Source of the DNA: Stappia sp. WLB 29
GTDB taxonomy: Bacteria; Pseudomonadota; Alphaproteobacteria; Rhizobiales; Stappiaceae
NCBI RefSeq assembly: GCF_023507705.1
Contig: NZ_JALBGD010000003.1
Coordinates: 310,001 to 374,000 of the forward strand
Direction: 5' to 3'
DNA length: 64,000 bases
Below the pieces are notes generated by a model. It was not told the origin of the DNA. It did not search any database and worked only from the letters and a program-made list of their open reading frames with translations. Below are positions 17,463-27,366 of this stretch, one piece after another (the first letter of the stretch is position 1; each line of letters starts with the position of its first letter). The translations under genes and the position numbers were made by a program.

Positions 17463-18839
17463 ATGAGCGAGCAAAAACGCGGATTCCTCGGACGCCTGTT
17501 CGGGGGCCGGCAGGCCCCGGCGCGTCCCGAGACGCCGGAAACGCCCGAGACGACGCAAGAAACGCCGGAGACCCACGCGCCGGAAACGGACGCCCGGGAT
17601 ACGGATGCTGCGGGCAGCGGCGCGCCGCAGGGCGAACCGACTGCGCGCGAGCCCGTCGAGGCAGAGCCTTCCGGCGAGACGGCCGAGACCTCGGTGCCGG
17701 AAGAGGTCTCTAGCCTGTCCGTGGAGCCGACGGCGCCCGAGACCGTGGAAGCGAAGCTGACCGAAGTCCCTGTTTCCGAGCCTGATCCGGCGCCGGCGGC
17801 AGAGGCCTCCGTCGAACAGTCTTCCGAAGACCTTGCTGAAGAGCGGGTCGCAGAGCCGGTCGAGGAGCCCGTTGCAGGGGGGCCGGAAGAGACCTCCTCC
17901 GAGGAGGCGCCGCGCCGCTCCTGGCTGTCGCGGCTGACGGCGGGCCTGTCGCGCTCCTCCGCCTCGCTGACCGGCGGCATTTCCTCGCTCTTCACCAAGC
18001 GCAAGCTCGATGCGGCGACGCTGGAAGAGCTGGAGGACCTTCTGATCCAGGCCGATCTCGGCGTCGAGACGGCGATGGCGATCACCGAGCGCATTGCCGA
18101 AGGGCGGTTCAACAAGCAGATCTCGCCGGACGAGGTGCGCCGGATCCTGGCCGAGGAAGTGACCAAGGTGCTGGCGCCGGTGGCGCAGCCGCTCGTGCTC
18201 GACACCGGGCACAAGCCGCATGTGGTGCTGGTGGTCGGCGTCAACGGCACCGGCAAGACCACGACCATCGGCAAGCTGGCGGCGAAACTGTCGGCCGAGG
18301 GGCGCAAGGTGATGCTGGCGGCCGGCGACACGTTCCGCGCCGCGGCGGTGGAGCAGCTGAAGATCTGGGGCGCGCGCACCGGCGCGCCGGTGGTTGCCCG
18401 CGACACCGGCGCGGATGCGGCCGGCCTCGTGTTCGACGCCATGCAGGCGGCGCGCGACGCGGGCAGCGACGTGCTCTTGATCGACACGGCCGGACGGCTG
18501 CAGAACCGCGCCGAGCTGATGGCCGAGCTGGAGAAGGTGGTGCGGGTGATCCGCAAGCACGATCCCTCCGCCCCGCACAGCGTGCTGCTGACGCTCGACG
18601 CGACCACCGGCCAGAACGCCATGAACCAGGTCGAGATCTTCGGTCGCACGGCCGGGGTCACCGGCCTCGTGATGACCAAGCTCGACGGGACCGCGCGCGG
18701 CGGCATTCTCGTCGCCATCGCCGCCAAGCACGCCCTGCCGGTGCATTTCATCGGCGTCGGCGAGGGCATCGACGACCTCGAGCCGTTCACCGCGGAGGAC
18801 TTTGCCTCCGCCATTGCCGGAAAGCATACGGAGCACTGA
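17463..18839 (+). CDS. ftsY: Signal recognition particle receptor FtsY
   Basis: FtsY is the membrane-associated SRP receptor GTPase that pairs with Ffh (at 57.2 kb here) to deliver nascent membrane proteins to the translocon. The 458-residue protein has a long acidic N-terminal region (residues ~15-160, rich in Glu, Pro and Thr, with repeated ETPE-like units) following a basic [17 protein letters not shown]. The helical N domain comes next, then the G domain with [10 protein letters not shown] (~259-268), DTFRAAA, DTAGR and TKLDGTA. The acidic leader is in the long range for the family. The stop overlaps the yciB start by one base. Confidence 0.97.
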   Translation: MSEQKRGFLGRLFGGRQAPARPETPETPETTQETPETHAPETDARDTDAAGSGAPQGEPTAREPVEAEPSGETAETSVPEEVSSLSVEPTAPETVEAKLTEVPVSEPDPAPAAEASVEQSSEDLAEERVAEPVEEPVAGGPEETSSEEAPRRSWLSRLTAGLSRSSASLTGGISSLFTKRKLDAATLEELEDLLIQADLGVETAMAITERIAEGRFNKQISPDEVRRILAEEVTKVLAPVAQPLVLDTGHKPHVVLVVGVNGTGKTTTIGKLAAKLSAEGRKVMLAAGDTFRAAAVEQLKIWGARTGAPVVARDTGADAAGLVFDAMQAARDAGSDVLLIDTAGRLQNRAELMAELEKVVRVIRKHDPSAPHSVLLTLDATTGQNAMNQVEIFGRTAGVTGLVMTKLDGTARGGILVAIAAKHALPVHFIGVGEGIDDLEPFTAEDFASAIAGKHTEH

Positions 18840-19483
18840 TGGAATTCGAACAGGGACCCAACGCGCCGGACCGCAAGGAGCTGTCGCCGCTCCTCAAGCT
18901 GGTGCTCGAACTGGGTCCGCTGGGCCTCTTCTTCTTCGCCAATGCGCGCGGGGACGTGCTCTACGACCTGTTTCCCGGGCTGGCGGCGCTGGGCGATCCG
19001 ATCTTTCTCGCCACCGCCGTGTTCATGGTGGCGATCACCGCCTCGCTCGCCGTCTCCTATGTGCTGACGCGGCGCCTGCCGGTGATGCCGGTCGTCTCCG
19101 GCATCGTGGTGCTGGTGTTCGGCGCGCTGACCCTGTGGCTGCACGACGAGCTGTTCATCAAGCTCAAGCCGACCATCGTCAATGCGCTGTTCGGCTCGGT
19201 GCTGCTCGGCGGGCTGCTGTTCGGCAAGTCGCTGCTTGGCTACGTGTTCGACAGCGTGTTCCACCTCGACGACGAGGGCTGGCGCAAGCTGACCTTCCGC
19301 TGGGGCGTGTTCTTCTTCTTCCTGGCTGCCCTCAACGAAGTGGTCTGGCGAAGCTTTTCCACCGACTTTTGGGTGTCGTTCAAGGTGTTCGGCGTGATGC
19401 CGATCACCATCGCCTTCACCCTGTTCCAGCTGCCGCTGATCCAGCGTCACACGCTGGAGGACGACACGGACCGCGCCGGCTGA
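18839..19483 (+). CDS. yciB: Inner membrane septation protein YciB/IspA-type
   Basis: A 214-residue protein with five to six hydrophobic helices, matching YciB (intracellular septation protein A). It is linked to envelope synthesis and septation, with no known enzymatic reaction. Family stretches such as [12 protein letters not shown] (~23-34), [18 protein letters not shown] (~156-173) and [16 protein letters not shown] are clear. The ATG overlaps the ftsY stop codon (TGATG), so translation is coupled. The conserved position after ftsY fits a role in membrane biogenesis. Confidence 0.93.
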   Translation: MEFEQGPNAPDRKELSPLLKLVLELGPLGLFFFANARGDVLYDLFPGLAALGDPIFLATAVFMVAITASLAVSYVLTRRLPVMPVVSGIVVLVFGALTLWLHDELFIKLKPTIVNALFGSVLLGGLLFGKSLLGYVFDSVFHLDDEGWRKLTFRWGVFFFFLAALNEVVWRSFSTDFWVSFKVFGVMPITIAFTLFQLPLIQRHTLEDDTDRAG

Positions 19484-19510
19484 AAACGCCGGCGGCGGCC
19501 TCGTCCGCCG
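19484..19510 (-). terminator. Possible terminator between yciB and the hydrolase gene
   Basis: CGGCGG (19493-19498) pairs with CCGCCG (19505-19510). Read leftwards it is followed by CCGGCGTTTTC, so it could end the leftward hydrolase transcript. Confidence 0.4.
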
Positions 19511-20761
19511 TCAGTTCAGGCTGTCGAACCAGATCTTCCATTCCGGCACCGCGCTGGCGAAGGTGCCGCGATGCGAGGTGGGGCCTGTGGTGACTGCCTC
19601 CACGTTGGCATTGCCGGCGCCCATCGCCTGCTGATAGGTCATCGCCAGCCGGCCGAGACCGGTCGCGATGGCCTCGTCCGCCTCGCCGTAATAGGTGCGC
19701 ACCGGCGTCTGGTAGAGCCAGCGATAGACCTGCGTTTCCGCGACCAGCCGGCCATAGGCCGAGGCGGCGAAGAAGCGGGCATCGAAATAGTCCGCGTTCA
19801 GCAGTTCGTGCAAGTCGGTCGGGATCTTCGACGGATCGACGGGCTCGCGGGCATAGGCCTTGCGCGCCAACTCGTAATGTTCGTCCTTGATCAGCGAACG
19901 GGCAAGGCCCGGCACGCCGTAATAGTTCTCGAAGGAAAAGGCGGAGAGGATGAACAGGCTGTTGACCCAGTCGGCATCGTTGGCGCGCGGATAGCTGAGG
20001 AAGCCGTTGAGCGCGGCGAAGACGTCGATCGGCGCGCTGGCGGTGGCGGTCGCCTCGACCAAGGTGCCGGACTGCTCCAGCCGCTCCAGCATGGCGAGGG
20101 TGACGAAGCCGCCCTGCGACCAGCCGCCGAGATAGAGCCCGTCGTCGGCAAGGCCGAGATGGGCGATCACCGCGCGGGCGGCGGTCAGCATGTCCTGGGT
20201 CGCCTGCTGGTGGCTGGCCTTGACCATGTAGCCTTCCGGCTCGGCCGAGGTGCCGAGGCCGAAATAATCCGCGCCGATCAACAGATAGCCCTGACCGGCG
20301 AACTGGGCGATCATCAACTGGGTTTCCGGCGACTGGTCGGCGAAGGAGGGCACCTGCTCCTTTCCGTAGACCGTGCCGTGCTGGTAGGAGACCAGCGGCA
20401 GGCGGGTCGCCTCGACCTCCGGCACCGCCAGCAGGCCGCTGGCGAGGGTCGGACGGTTGCCCTGTTCGGGGATGACCGAGCCATAGGTGATCCGGTAGAG
20501 ACGCACGGCGTTGGTCGCCGGCGTGTAGGCGACGTCGACGCCGAAGAATTTCGGCGTGTCGACCGTCAGGATGGTGTTGAGCGCGTCCGTGTCGAGCCGG
20601 CCGACCAGCTGGTAGCTGACGGTGGAGCTGATCTCGACGGGAGGTTCGAGCGGCGCGGCCGCCGATTGCTGGGCGCCGACGCTGGGTGCGGCAAGGGCAC
20701 TGCCGAGCACGAACGCCAGGACGGCGAGCGCGCGGCAGGGCAACAGGCGGGCAAGCTGCAT
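19511..20761 (-). CDS. Secreted alpha/beta hydrolase (secretory lipase-like)
   Basis: A 416-residue protein with a Sec signal peptide (hydrophobic core ~10-25, cleavage likely near GAQQS at ~30). The mature part is an alpha/beta hydrolase with the nucleophile elbow GWSQGG (Ser215) and a probable triad completed by Asp362 (YYGEADEA) and His397 (TSHRGTF). The layout resembles secretory lipases or prolyl-oligopeptidase-like esterases; the substrate is unknown. A 10-bp perfect inverted repeat lies 13 bases upstream of the ATG, perhaps an operator or leader hairpin. It converges on yciB. Confidence 0.8.
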   Translation of the reverse strand: MQLARLLPCRALAVLAFVLGSALAAPSVGAQQSAAAPLEPPVEISSTVSYQLVGRLDTDALNTILTVDTPKFFGVDVAYTPATNAVRLYRITYGSVIPEQGNRPTLASGLLAVPEVEATRLPLVSYQHGTVYGKEQVPSFADQSPETQLMIAQFAGQGYLLIGADYFGLGTSAEPEGYMVKASHQQATQDMLTAARAVIAHLGLADDGLYLGGWSQGGFVTLAMLERLEQSGTLVEATATASAPIDVFAALNGFLSYPRANDADWVNSLFILSAFSFENYYGVPGLARSLIKDEHYELARKAYAREPVDPSKIPTDLHELLNADYFDARFFAASAYGRLVAETQVYRWLYQTPVRTYYGEADEAIATGLGRLAMTYQQAMGAGNANVEAVTTGPTSHRGTFASAVPEWKIWFDSLN

Positions 20762-20773
20762 GATATCCGGTCC

Positions 20774-20804
20774 CCGATGAGGCCTCTTATGGGCGCCTCA
20801 TCGG
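20774..20804. promoter_or_regulatory. Inverted repeat upstream of the secreted hydrolase
   Basis: CCGATGAGGC (20774-20783) and GCCTCATCGG (20795-20804) are exact reverse complements with an 11-base spacer, ending 13 bases before the start codon. It could be a repressor site or a leader hairpin that hides the ribosome site. Confidence 0.5.
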
Positions 20805-20846
20805 TACACGGGATTTGCAAAGATAGTCTTGCGAGAGCGGCAGGAC

Positions 20847-21053
20847 TCAGTAGTCGCCGAGCTTCATGTCCGGCTCGTAGTCGACGCCCTCGACCTCCTT
20901 GACCACGGCCTGGCCGCAGATCGTCAGGCCGCGCACCGCGTCGAAGGAAAGCTGCGGCGAGCCCTGAAGCTGCCAGCCCTTGTTGAGGGCGGCGGTGACC
21001 CGGTGGCAGAAGGCGCTGTCGTCGGGGCCGGTGATGAAGCGGTAGAGTTTCAT
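20847..21053 (-). CDS. DUF1737 family small protein
   Basis: A 68-residue protein matching the DUF1737 family almost end to end: MKLYRFITGPDDSAFCHRV at the start, ALNKGWQLQGSP in the middle and the GQAVVKEVEGVDY...LGDY ending. The function is unknown. It is soluble, with no membrane segment and no catalytic motif beyond a conserved Cys16-His17 pair and Cys46. It lies 22 bases downstream of the CitE-like lyase gene in the same direction, so the two are probably co-transcribed. The next gene downstream is 85 bases away. Confidence 0.85.
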   Translation of the reverse strand: MKLYRFITGPDDSAFCHRVTAALNKGWQLQGSPQLSFDAVRGLTICGQAVVKEVEGVDYEPDMKLGDY

Positions 21054-21075
21054 GGGGGTGTTCCTTGCTGCTGGA

Positions 21076-21969
21076 TCAGGAAGCGCGCGCGGCGATGGCG
21101 TCGGCGATGGCGACGAGGCGGGCGCCCATTTCGGCGTGGAGCCGCTCGACCATGCGGCCCTCGACCTGGATCGCGCCCTTGGCGGCGTTTTCCGGCCGTT
21201 CGAACTCGGCGATGATGCGGCGGGCCCAGGCGATGTCGGCCTCCGCCGGGGTGAAGGCGGCATTGCAGGGGGCGGCCTGCTTCGGGTGGATCAGCGTCTT
21301 GCCGTCCATGCCCATTTCCGCGCCCTCGCGGCATTCGGCGGCAAAGCCGGCGTCGTCGTCGAGCGTGTTGTAGACGCCGTCGACGATGTCGATGCCATAG
21401 GCCCTGGCGGCGGCGACGCAGGTCATCAGCCAGGGGCGCATCGGCGCGCGGCCCGGCACCAAGGCGGCGCGGGTTTCCTTGGCGAGATCGTTGGTGCCCA
21501 TGACGAAGCAGGCAAGGCGCGTCTCGGGATTTGCGGCCGCGGCGGCGATGGCGGCGGCGTTCAGCATGGCGAGCGGGGTTTCCATCATCGCCCAGAGCCG
21601 GACGCTTGCTGGCACGCGCGCCGCGTTGAGCTTGTGCGCGACCCGCTCCAGATCTGCCGGGGAGGACACCTTGGGCAGCAGGATCGCATCCGGCCGAGCG
21701 GCGATCGCCATGTCGAGATCGGCCGGCCCCCAGGGCGTCGACAGGCCGTTGATGCGGATCACCACCTCGCGGTGGCCGTAGCCGCCCTGGGTCAGCGCCG
21801 CGCGGATCTGTTCGCGTCCGGTCTCCTTGGCGTCGGGCGCGACCGCGTCCTCGAGATCCAGGATCAGCGCATCGACGTCGAGGCTGCGGGCCTTTTCCAG
21901 CGCGCGGGCGTTGGAGCCGGGCATGTAGAGGACGCTGCGGCGGGGGCGGATCGTGGCGGGTGCGGTCAT
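21076..21969 (-). CDS. CoA ester lyase, HpcH/HpaI aldolase-CitE family
   Basis: A 297-residue TIM-barrel protein of the citrate lyase beta / malyl-CoA lyase group, which cleaves or forms (S)-malyl-CoA-type thioesters with Mg2+. Seen are RSVLYMPGSNARALEKA (~11-27), the metal-binding Glu/Asp in ILDLEDAVAPDAK (~36-48), PKVSSPADLE and the substrate-loop-like GMDGKTLIHP. Whether it acts on citramalyl-, malyl- or methylmalyl-CoA cannot be told. It is probably co-transcribed with the DUF1737 gene. Confidence 0.85.
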   Translation of the reverse strand: MTAPATIRPRRSVLYMPGSNARALEKARSLDVDALILDLEDAVAPDAKETGREQIRAALTQGGYGHREVVIRINGLSTPWGPADLDMAIAARPDAILLPKVSSPADLERVAHKLNAARVPASVRLWAMMETPLAMLNAAAIAAAAANPETRLACFVMGTNDLAKETRAALVPGRAPMRPWLMTCVAAARAYGIDIVDGVYNTLDDDAGFAAECREGAEMGMDGKTLIHPKQAAPCNAAFTPAEADIAWARRIIAEFERPENAAKGAIQVEGRMVERLHAEMGARLVAIADAIAARAS

Positions 21970-22011
21970 CGGGGCCTCGTCTGCTGTAGGTGTCCGGGGC
22001 GAGCCTTTCGT

Positions 22012-22941
22012 CTAGGCGCTCGGCTCGTTCTCCGCCAGCCGTCTTTTCGTCGGAGAACGGAAGATCATGTCCTTTGCCGCGACCAGCGCGCCGACGGTGA
22101 CGAGACCGCAGGCGAGCGCCACCACCAGGGTGAAGGCGCCGAAGCCGAAGGCGATCAGCAGCAGCGTCGACAGGACCGGCGCGGCATAGGCACCGGCGCC
22201 CAGCACCTGGATGTCGCCGTGCTTGACGCCGATGTCCCAGACGAAGAAGGCAAGGCCGACGGGAAAGGCGGCGAGCGCCAGCACCGCGCCCCATTCGCCG
22301 GCACTCGCCGGCCAGACGGTGGTCTCGAAGGCGAGATGGGCGGCGAGCGATAGGGCCGAGGTACCGAGGCAGAAGCCGGCGACGGCTTCCGTCGGCACCT
22401 TGCCGAGGCGGCGGGAGAGCACCGAGTAGCTCGACCAGAACAGGGCCGAGGCGCAGGCGGCGAGATAACCCGGCACATGGGCGGGGTCGAGCGTCAGGCC
22501 CTTGCCGCCGGTGACCAGCAGCGCGGCGCCGGAAAGGCCGAGCAGCGTGCCGAGGACGTGGTGGGCCTTCAGCTTTTCCCCCGGCAGCAGCGCCGAGAAC
22601 ACGACGATCAGCAGCGGCCAGGTGTAGTTGATCAGATTGGCGTCGACCGGCGGGGCGTTGCGGATGGCGGTGAAGTAGAAGAAGTGGAAGCCGAAGAGGC
22701 CGAGCGTGCCGAAGGCCATGACCCCGAGGGGCTGGCGGATCCGCGCGAGGCGGCCGGTCAGGCCCAGCCAGACCATCGCGGCAAGGCCGGACAGGCCGAA
22801 GCACAGGGCGTTGAGCAGGAAGGGCGGCACCTTGCCGGAGGCGGCGCCGAACAGGCCGAGGGTCGACCACATCAACACGGCGGTGAGGCCGATCAGGGTG
22901 GCGCGCAGGCGACCGGAGGCGGCGAGGCTGGGCTCGGACAT
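22012..22941 (-). CDS. DMT-superfamily transporter (EamA domains)
   Basis: A 309-residue integral membrane protein with ten predicted helices in two EamA repeats (residues ~12-145 and ~155-290). The first repeat ends with the family stretch NAPPVDANLINYTWPLLIVV (~95-114), close to the NY-W-P pattern of YddG-like aromatic amino acid and metabolite exporters. The substrate is not determinable. A short charged tail ends KRRLAENEPSA. It is divergent from the acetyltransferase gene across 188 bp. Confidence 0.88.
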   Translation of the reverse strand: MSEPSLAASGRLRATLIGLTAVLMWSTLGLFGAASGKVPPFLLNALCFGLSGLAAMVWLGLTGRLARIRQPLGVMAFGTLGLFGFHFFYFTAIRNAPPVDANLINYTWPLLIVVFSALLPGEKLKAHHVLGTLLGLSGAALLVTGGKGLTLDPAHVPGYLAACASALFWSSYSVLSRRLGKVPTEAVAGFCLGTSALSLAAHLAFETTVWPASAGEWGAVLALAAFPVGLAFFVWDIGVKHGDIQVLGAGAYAAPVLSTLLLIAFGFGAFTLVVALACGLVTVGALVAAKDMIFRSPTKRRLAENEPSA

Positions 22942-23129
22942 CGGGCGGGTTCCGGATGGAAGACGGCAGGTCGACGACTATTCGCAGCCGGGTGCGGCGG
23001 CGTCAATCGCGCGCGTACGGGTTGTTGCCCTGCGGCGCATCAGGCAGTTGAAATCGCCGCGTCATTCGGGGCAAGGTGGCGACCCGGTCCGGCATCGTCC
23101 GGCAAGTCCTGAATTGTCTCGGAGTGTTC

Positions 23130-23588
23130 ATGAGCACCATCGCCATCAAGAAGCTCGGCCCGGACGACGCGCCGGCACTGGCCCCGCTGATCGCCGAATA
23201 TGCGCAGGCGCTGAAGCGCGGCGCACCGCGCCGGCCCGACCAGTTTTACGCCGAGCGCATCCTCGGCGACCGGACGGCGGAAGTGATCGGCGCCGAGTTC
23301 GAGGGGCGCCTGGTGGGCTTTGCCATCTATTTCGACCTGCCGGAGATCATTTCCGGCCTGCGCACCGGCCAGCTGGACGAGATCTACGTGCATCCGGACG
23401 CCCGCAACAACGGCGTGGCGCGGCGGATGATCGAGTGGCTGGTGGGCGAGGGCGGACAGCGCGGCTGGTACGAACTGCGCTGGATCGTGCCGGGCAAGAA
23501 TGCCCCGGCCGTGGCGCTCTACGACCAGATCGCCGAGCCGGCGGACTGGAAGGGCTATATCCTGGCCATCGACCGCGGCAGCAACTGA
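23130..23588 (+). CDS. GNAT family N-acetyltransferase
   Basis: A 152-residue GCN5-related acetyltransferase. The acetyl-CoA-binding motif A appears as QLDEIYVHPDARNNGVARRMIEWL (~84-107), with V-x-x-x-x-R/Q-x-x-G/A recognisable though the usual RGxGxG/A is loosened to RNNGVA. Motif B includes NAPAVALYDQI. The ATG at 23130 gives a normal-length GNAT; an upstream extension in frame lacks a ribosome site. The acceptor substrate is unknown. It is divergent from the DMT transporter. Confidence 0.87.
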   Translation: MSTIAIKKLGPDDAPALAPLIAEYAQALKRGAPRRPDQFYAERILGDRTAEVIGAEFEGRLVGFAIYFDLPEIISGLRTGQLDEIYVHPDARNNGVARRMIEWLVGEGGQRGWYELRWIVPGKNAPAVALYDQIAEPADWKGYILAIDRGSN

Positions 23589-23625
23589 GGCCCACGGTCC
23601 TCCGACATCGCGCCTGCTCGCAGCC

Positions 23626-24669
23626 TCAGCGCATCGGCGGCAGCGTGCCGACGGGAATGAAGCCGACGCGTGCGGTGCCGCCGGCAAAGGCGAGCGGCAC
23701 GGCGACGGCGGGCTCTCCGTCGAGGGTGGCCGGCTGACCGAAGGCGGCGAGCGCCCCGGCGAGGCTGGTCGGCACGTTGGAGCCTTCAGGGAAGAACGGG
23801 GCGAGCAGCGGCGGCAGGCCGGCGGCCCCGGCAACGGTGAGCGGCAGCGTGCCGTTGAGCCGTCCGGCCTCGTCCAGCCAGAGGCTGCCGCTGGCCGACA
23901 GGGTGACCCCGCCCGAGGCGAGGCGCAGCTCGCGGATGCTGAGCGCGCCCTCATCCTTCAGCAGCGCGATCAGGTCTGCCCCGCGCGGGGCGAGCAGCGC
24001 CGCGCCGCCGGCGAGCCGCACATCGGCCAGAACATCGACAGGCGCCGCCGTTCCCGGCAGGGCGAGCGCGTCGAGCCGCAGGGCGGCGTCGGCCGCGCCG
24101 TCCATGTCCGGCGACTTGCGCAGGTGCAGGTTGGCAAGGCCGGCGGAGGCCGAGAGGCTGTCGTCGGCGAGGCTGAACCGGGGGGCGACGATCTCCACAT
24201 CGCCGCGGTTAAGGTCGCTGTTGCCGAGGCGCAGGCTGGCGCGGGCGGTGGTCCAGGCGGCCTTGAGGCCGGGGACGAGTCCTTCCGCTTCCACATTGGC
24301 CGGGCTGTCGGCGTCGACGATCACATGCCAGGGATTGTAGGCGAGGGCGACGGCGCGGAAGCCCTCGAAGCTGGCGCGCTCGCCGCGAAGGCCCGCGACG
24401 CTCAGCGGCTGGCAGGACAGCTCGAAGCGGAACGGAAAGCCGCCGAGGTCCTGGTCGGTGCAGGCGATCTCGCCGCCTTCCGCCTGTGCCGCCAGACGCA
24501 TGGTGGTGAAGAGGTCCGAGACCATGCCGCGGGCAACCGTCCAGTAGCCGCTCCACAGGGCGATCACCAGCACCACCAGCGTCGCCAGCAGGATGTAGCC
24601 GCGCCGCGACCCAGCCTTGCGCGCAGGCGTGCCTGGGGTAAGCGGGGAGCGGGGCGTGTCGTCGGTCAT
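23626..24669 (-). CDS. DUF2125 domain protein, membrane-anchored
   Basis: A 347-residue protein with a basic N-terminal tail (to ~23), one transmembrane helix (RGYILLATLVVLVIALWSGYW region, ~24-44) and a large extracytoplasmic domain matching DUF2125 of alphaproteobacteria. Two cysteines, in IACTDQDL and RFELSCQPL, may form a disulfide. The domain is beta-rich and repetitive, like periplasmic lipid-handling folds, but no function is established. The start at 24669 places the basic residues before the helix; a longer in-frame start is possible but looks less natural. It is divergent from the cyclotransferase gene. Confidence 0.85.
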   Translation of the reverse strand: MTDDTPRSPLTPGTPARKAGSRRGYILLATLVVLVIALWSGYWTVARGMVSDLFTTMRLAAQAEGGEIACTDQDLGGFPFRFELSCQPLSVAGLRGERASFEGFRAVALAYNPWHVIVDADSPANVEAEGLVPGLKAAWTTARASLRLGNSDLNRGDVEIVAPRFSLADDSLSASAGLANLHLRKSPDMDGAADAALRLDALALPGTAAPVDVLADVRLAGGAALLAPRGADLIALLKDEGALSIRELRLASGGVTLSASGSLWLDEAGRLNGTLPLTVAGAAGLPPLLAPFFPEGSNVPTSLAGALAAFGQPATLDGEPAVAVPLAFAGGTARVGFIPVGTLPPMR

Positions 24670-24816
24670 GTCAGCTGTCCTGCGGTTTTGCGCCCCGAAC
24701 GGGCGCCGTGATGCCTGAAAGCACGGGTCGGAGGCGGATTCAAGGCCGTTCGCCACAGTTGCCAGCGACGGCCGCTGTTGCTAGGTCGTTTGACCCGACG
24801 GGACGGGAAGGGTTGC

Positions 24817-25377
24817 ATGCAGGACAGGCAGGATCTTTGGGTGTTCGGATACGGGTCGCTGATGTGGCGGCCGGGCTTCGAGTACGAGGAGGCAATGCAG
24901 GCGGTGCTGCACGGGGCCCACCGTTCGCTCTGCATCTATTCCTGGGTCCATCGCGGCACCGAGACGCGGCCCGGCCTGGTGCTCGGCCTCGACCGGGGCG
25001 GGGCCTGCCGGGGCTTGGCCTTTCGCGTTGCCGCCCGCCGGCGGGACGAGGTGATCGCCTATCTGCGCGAGCGCGAGCAGGCGACCATGGTCTACCGCGA
25101 GGCGCATCGCCGGGTGCGGCTCGAGGGGCGCGCCGACCGGCAGGTGACGGCGCTGACCTATGTGGTCGACCGGAGCCATCCGCAATATGCCGGCGTGCTG
25201 TCGCTGGAGCGCCAGCTGGAGCTGGTGAGCGGGGCCGTCGGCCAGTCCGGCGCCAATCCCGACTATGTGCTCAACACGGTCGACCACCTGTCGCAGATCG
25301 GCATCCGCGACCATGGGCTGGAAGCGCTGGGCAAGCACCTGCGCCAGTCGATGGCTCCACAGCTCTCCGCCGGCTGA
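24817..25377 (+). CDS. Gamma-glutamylcyclotransferase, ChaC-like
   Basis: A 186-residue protein of the ChaC family, which cleaves the gamma-glutamyl bond of glutathione to give 5-oxoproline and Cys-Gly. The diagnostic FGYGSLMWRPGFEYEE (~11-26) binds the gamma-glutamyl moiety. Further family stretches are the S-WVHRGT segment and GPNPDYVLNT-like GANPDYVLNTVDHL (~144-157). The ATG at 24817 has GGGAAGGG about 6 bases upstream. It converges on ureG with only 9 bases between the stop codons, so the two transcripts must overlap. Confidence 0.9.
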   Translation: MQDRQDLWVFGYGSLMWRPGFEYEEAMQAVLHGAHRSLCIYSWVHRGTETRPGLVLGLDRGGACRGLAFRVAARRRDEVIAYLREREQATMVYREAHRRVRLEGRADRQVTALTYVVDRSHPQYAGVLSLERQLELVSGAVGQSGANPDYVLNTVDHLSQIGIRDHGLEALGKHLRQSMAPQLSAG

Positions 25378-25386
25378 GCGGCCGCC

Positions 25387-26016
<630 letters not shown>

Positions 26017-26039
26017 GGGGATCTCCTTCGAAAGGCCGC

Positions 26040-26804
26040 TCAAGAGCGGAACAGCCGGGTGTACTGGGTTTCGTGCTTCATGGAGGCGATGTCGGCGGCA
26101 AAGGCGCAGCCGCCGACATCGTCCAGCGGGGCTTGAAGCGCGGTGGCGGCAAGGGCGACGACGTCCGTCCCCAGGCCGTTGACGACCCGCTGGCCGTCGG
26201 TCTGGCCGAGCGGCACGGCGCGCACGGCCGCCGAGACGAGGTTGGCGGCAAAGGCATGCAGGAAGGCGGTGGCGACCGGCCCGGCCGGCAGGCCCCAGGC
26301 GGCGGCGGAAGCTGCAAGCGCCAGCGCATAGGTCCACCCCCCGCGCGCAAGGGCTGCCTCGCCTTTCGTCAGGCGGGCGAAGAGGCGCGTTGCCGCCGTG
26401 TCGCCGGGCGGCGGCCAGGCGCCGATGATGGCGGCGATGAAGGCGTCGCCCTGTGCGGTCGCCTCCAGCCGGCGCTCCGAACTCGGCTGCAGGGCAAGCG
26501 AGAGGTCGAGCAGTTCGCGGAACGCCGCCTCGTCGCCGAGGGCGGCGGCCCGCATGCCATGGACGAGCAGCAGCGTATCGCTCCAGCCGGCGCCGTGGCG
26601 CAGGACGCCGCTTGTCCAGGCCTGCAGCGTTGCCGCATCGCGCACAGCGCCGTCCTCGACCGCCCATTCCAGGCCGTGGCTGTAGGTATAGGCGCCGACG
26701 GGGAAGGACGGCGACATCCAGGCGAGCAGGGCATGCAGCCCCGCGCCGGAGACGGCGCCGGACCCGGTGCTTGTCTCAGGAGCCATCCGCAGCTGTGCCG
26801 TCAT
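26040..26804 (-). CDS. ureF: Urease accessory protein UreF
   Basis: UreF is the all-alpha accessory protein that bridges UreD and UreG and gates nickel transfer. It is recognised by [25 protein letters not shown] (the first 19 residues of this stretch are the family hallmark), a [15 protein letters not shown] helix and the C-terminal [12 protein letters not shown]. Two starts are possible: 26804 (254 aa, used here) and 26786 (248 aa). Both overlap the end of ureE, by 29 or 11 bases, and neither has a clear ribosome site, so translation is probably coupled to ureE. Confidence 0.93.
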   Translation of the reverse strand: MTAQLRMAPETSTGSGAVSGAGLHALLAWMSPSFPVGAYTYSHGLEWAVEDGAVRDAATLQAWTSGVLRHGAGWSDTLLLVHGMRAAALGDEAAFRELLDLSLALQPSSERRLEATAQGDAFIAAIIGAWPPPGDTAATRLFARLTKGEAALARGGWTYALALAASAAAWGLPAGPVATAFLHAFAANLVSAAVRAVPLGQTDGQRVVNGLGTDVVALAATALQAPLDDVGGCAFAADIASMKHETQYTRLFRS

Positions 26805-27366
26805 GGGAGTGCGCGTGCGAGTGGGAATGGGAGTGCGAGTGGCCGTGATGGTGGTGGTGGCCGGCCTCACGGGAATGCGAATGCCCGTGGGAATGCGCGT
26901 GGTCGTGATGGGCATGATCGTGCCCCTCTACCGTGCCGTGGCCATAGGCGCCGCCTTCCGGATCGAAGGGGGCGACGAGCGGCGTGATCTTGCCGCCGAG
27001 CCGGACCACCAGGTCCTCGATCACGTGGTCGCGGCGGATGCGCAAGGCCCCGGGAAGGAGCTGGGTCGGCAGGTGGCGGTTTCCGAGATGCCAGGCGATG
27101 CGCAGCAGGTCGTCGGCCGTCTCCGCCTCGATATCGACGAGTTCCTCGCCGGCGGCGAGGATCGCGACGATGCGGCCGTCCTCCAGCCGCAGCGCGTCGC
27201 CGTGATGCAGCTGCACCGCGCGCGGCAGGTCGAGCAGCACGCGGGTGCCGCCGGCGCAGTCCAGCACCGCGCGACGGCGGTGCCGGTCTTCCCGGTCGAG
27301 CACGACGCTGTCGGCCGGCGCACCTTCCCAGCTGCCGGCGGAAAGGATCTCCTGCACGCGGATCAT
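26776..27366 (-). CDS. ureE: Urease nickel metallochaperone UreE with His-rich tail
   Basis: UreE delivers Ni2+ to the UreDFG-urease complex. The 196-residue protein has the N-terminal beta domain, the C-terminal ferredoxin-like domain with the dimer-interface region GNRHLPTQLL (~96-105), and a tail from about residue 148 in which about 20 residues are His, alternating with Gly, Ser and Ala. Such tails bind extra nickel and may act as a store. The GST gene upstream overlaps its start by 4 bases (ATGA). On the plus strand the tail appears as a GTG-rich simple-sequence stretch (26806-26930). Confidence 0.96.
   Translation of the reverse strand: MIRVQEILSAGSWEGAPADSVVLDREDRHRRRAVLDCAGGTRVLLDLPRAVQLHHGDALRLEDGRIVAILAAGEELVDIEAETADDLLRIAWHLGNRHLPTQLLPGALRIRRDHVIEDLVVRLGGKITPLVAPFDPEGGAYGHGTVEGHDHAHHDHAHSHGHSHSREAGHHHHHGHSHSHSHSHAHSHDGTAADGS

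Noticed and set aside
26800-26935. GTG/ATG-rich simple sequence on the plus strand, considered as a repeat array
   Set aside because: It is the reverse complement of the His-rich tail of UreE and is explained by coding.
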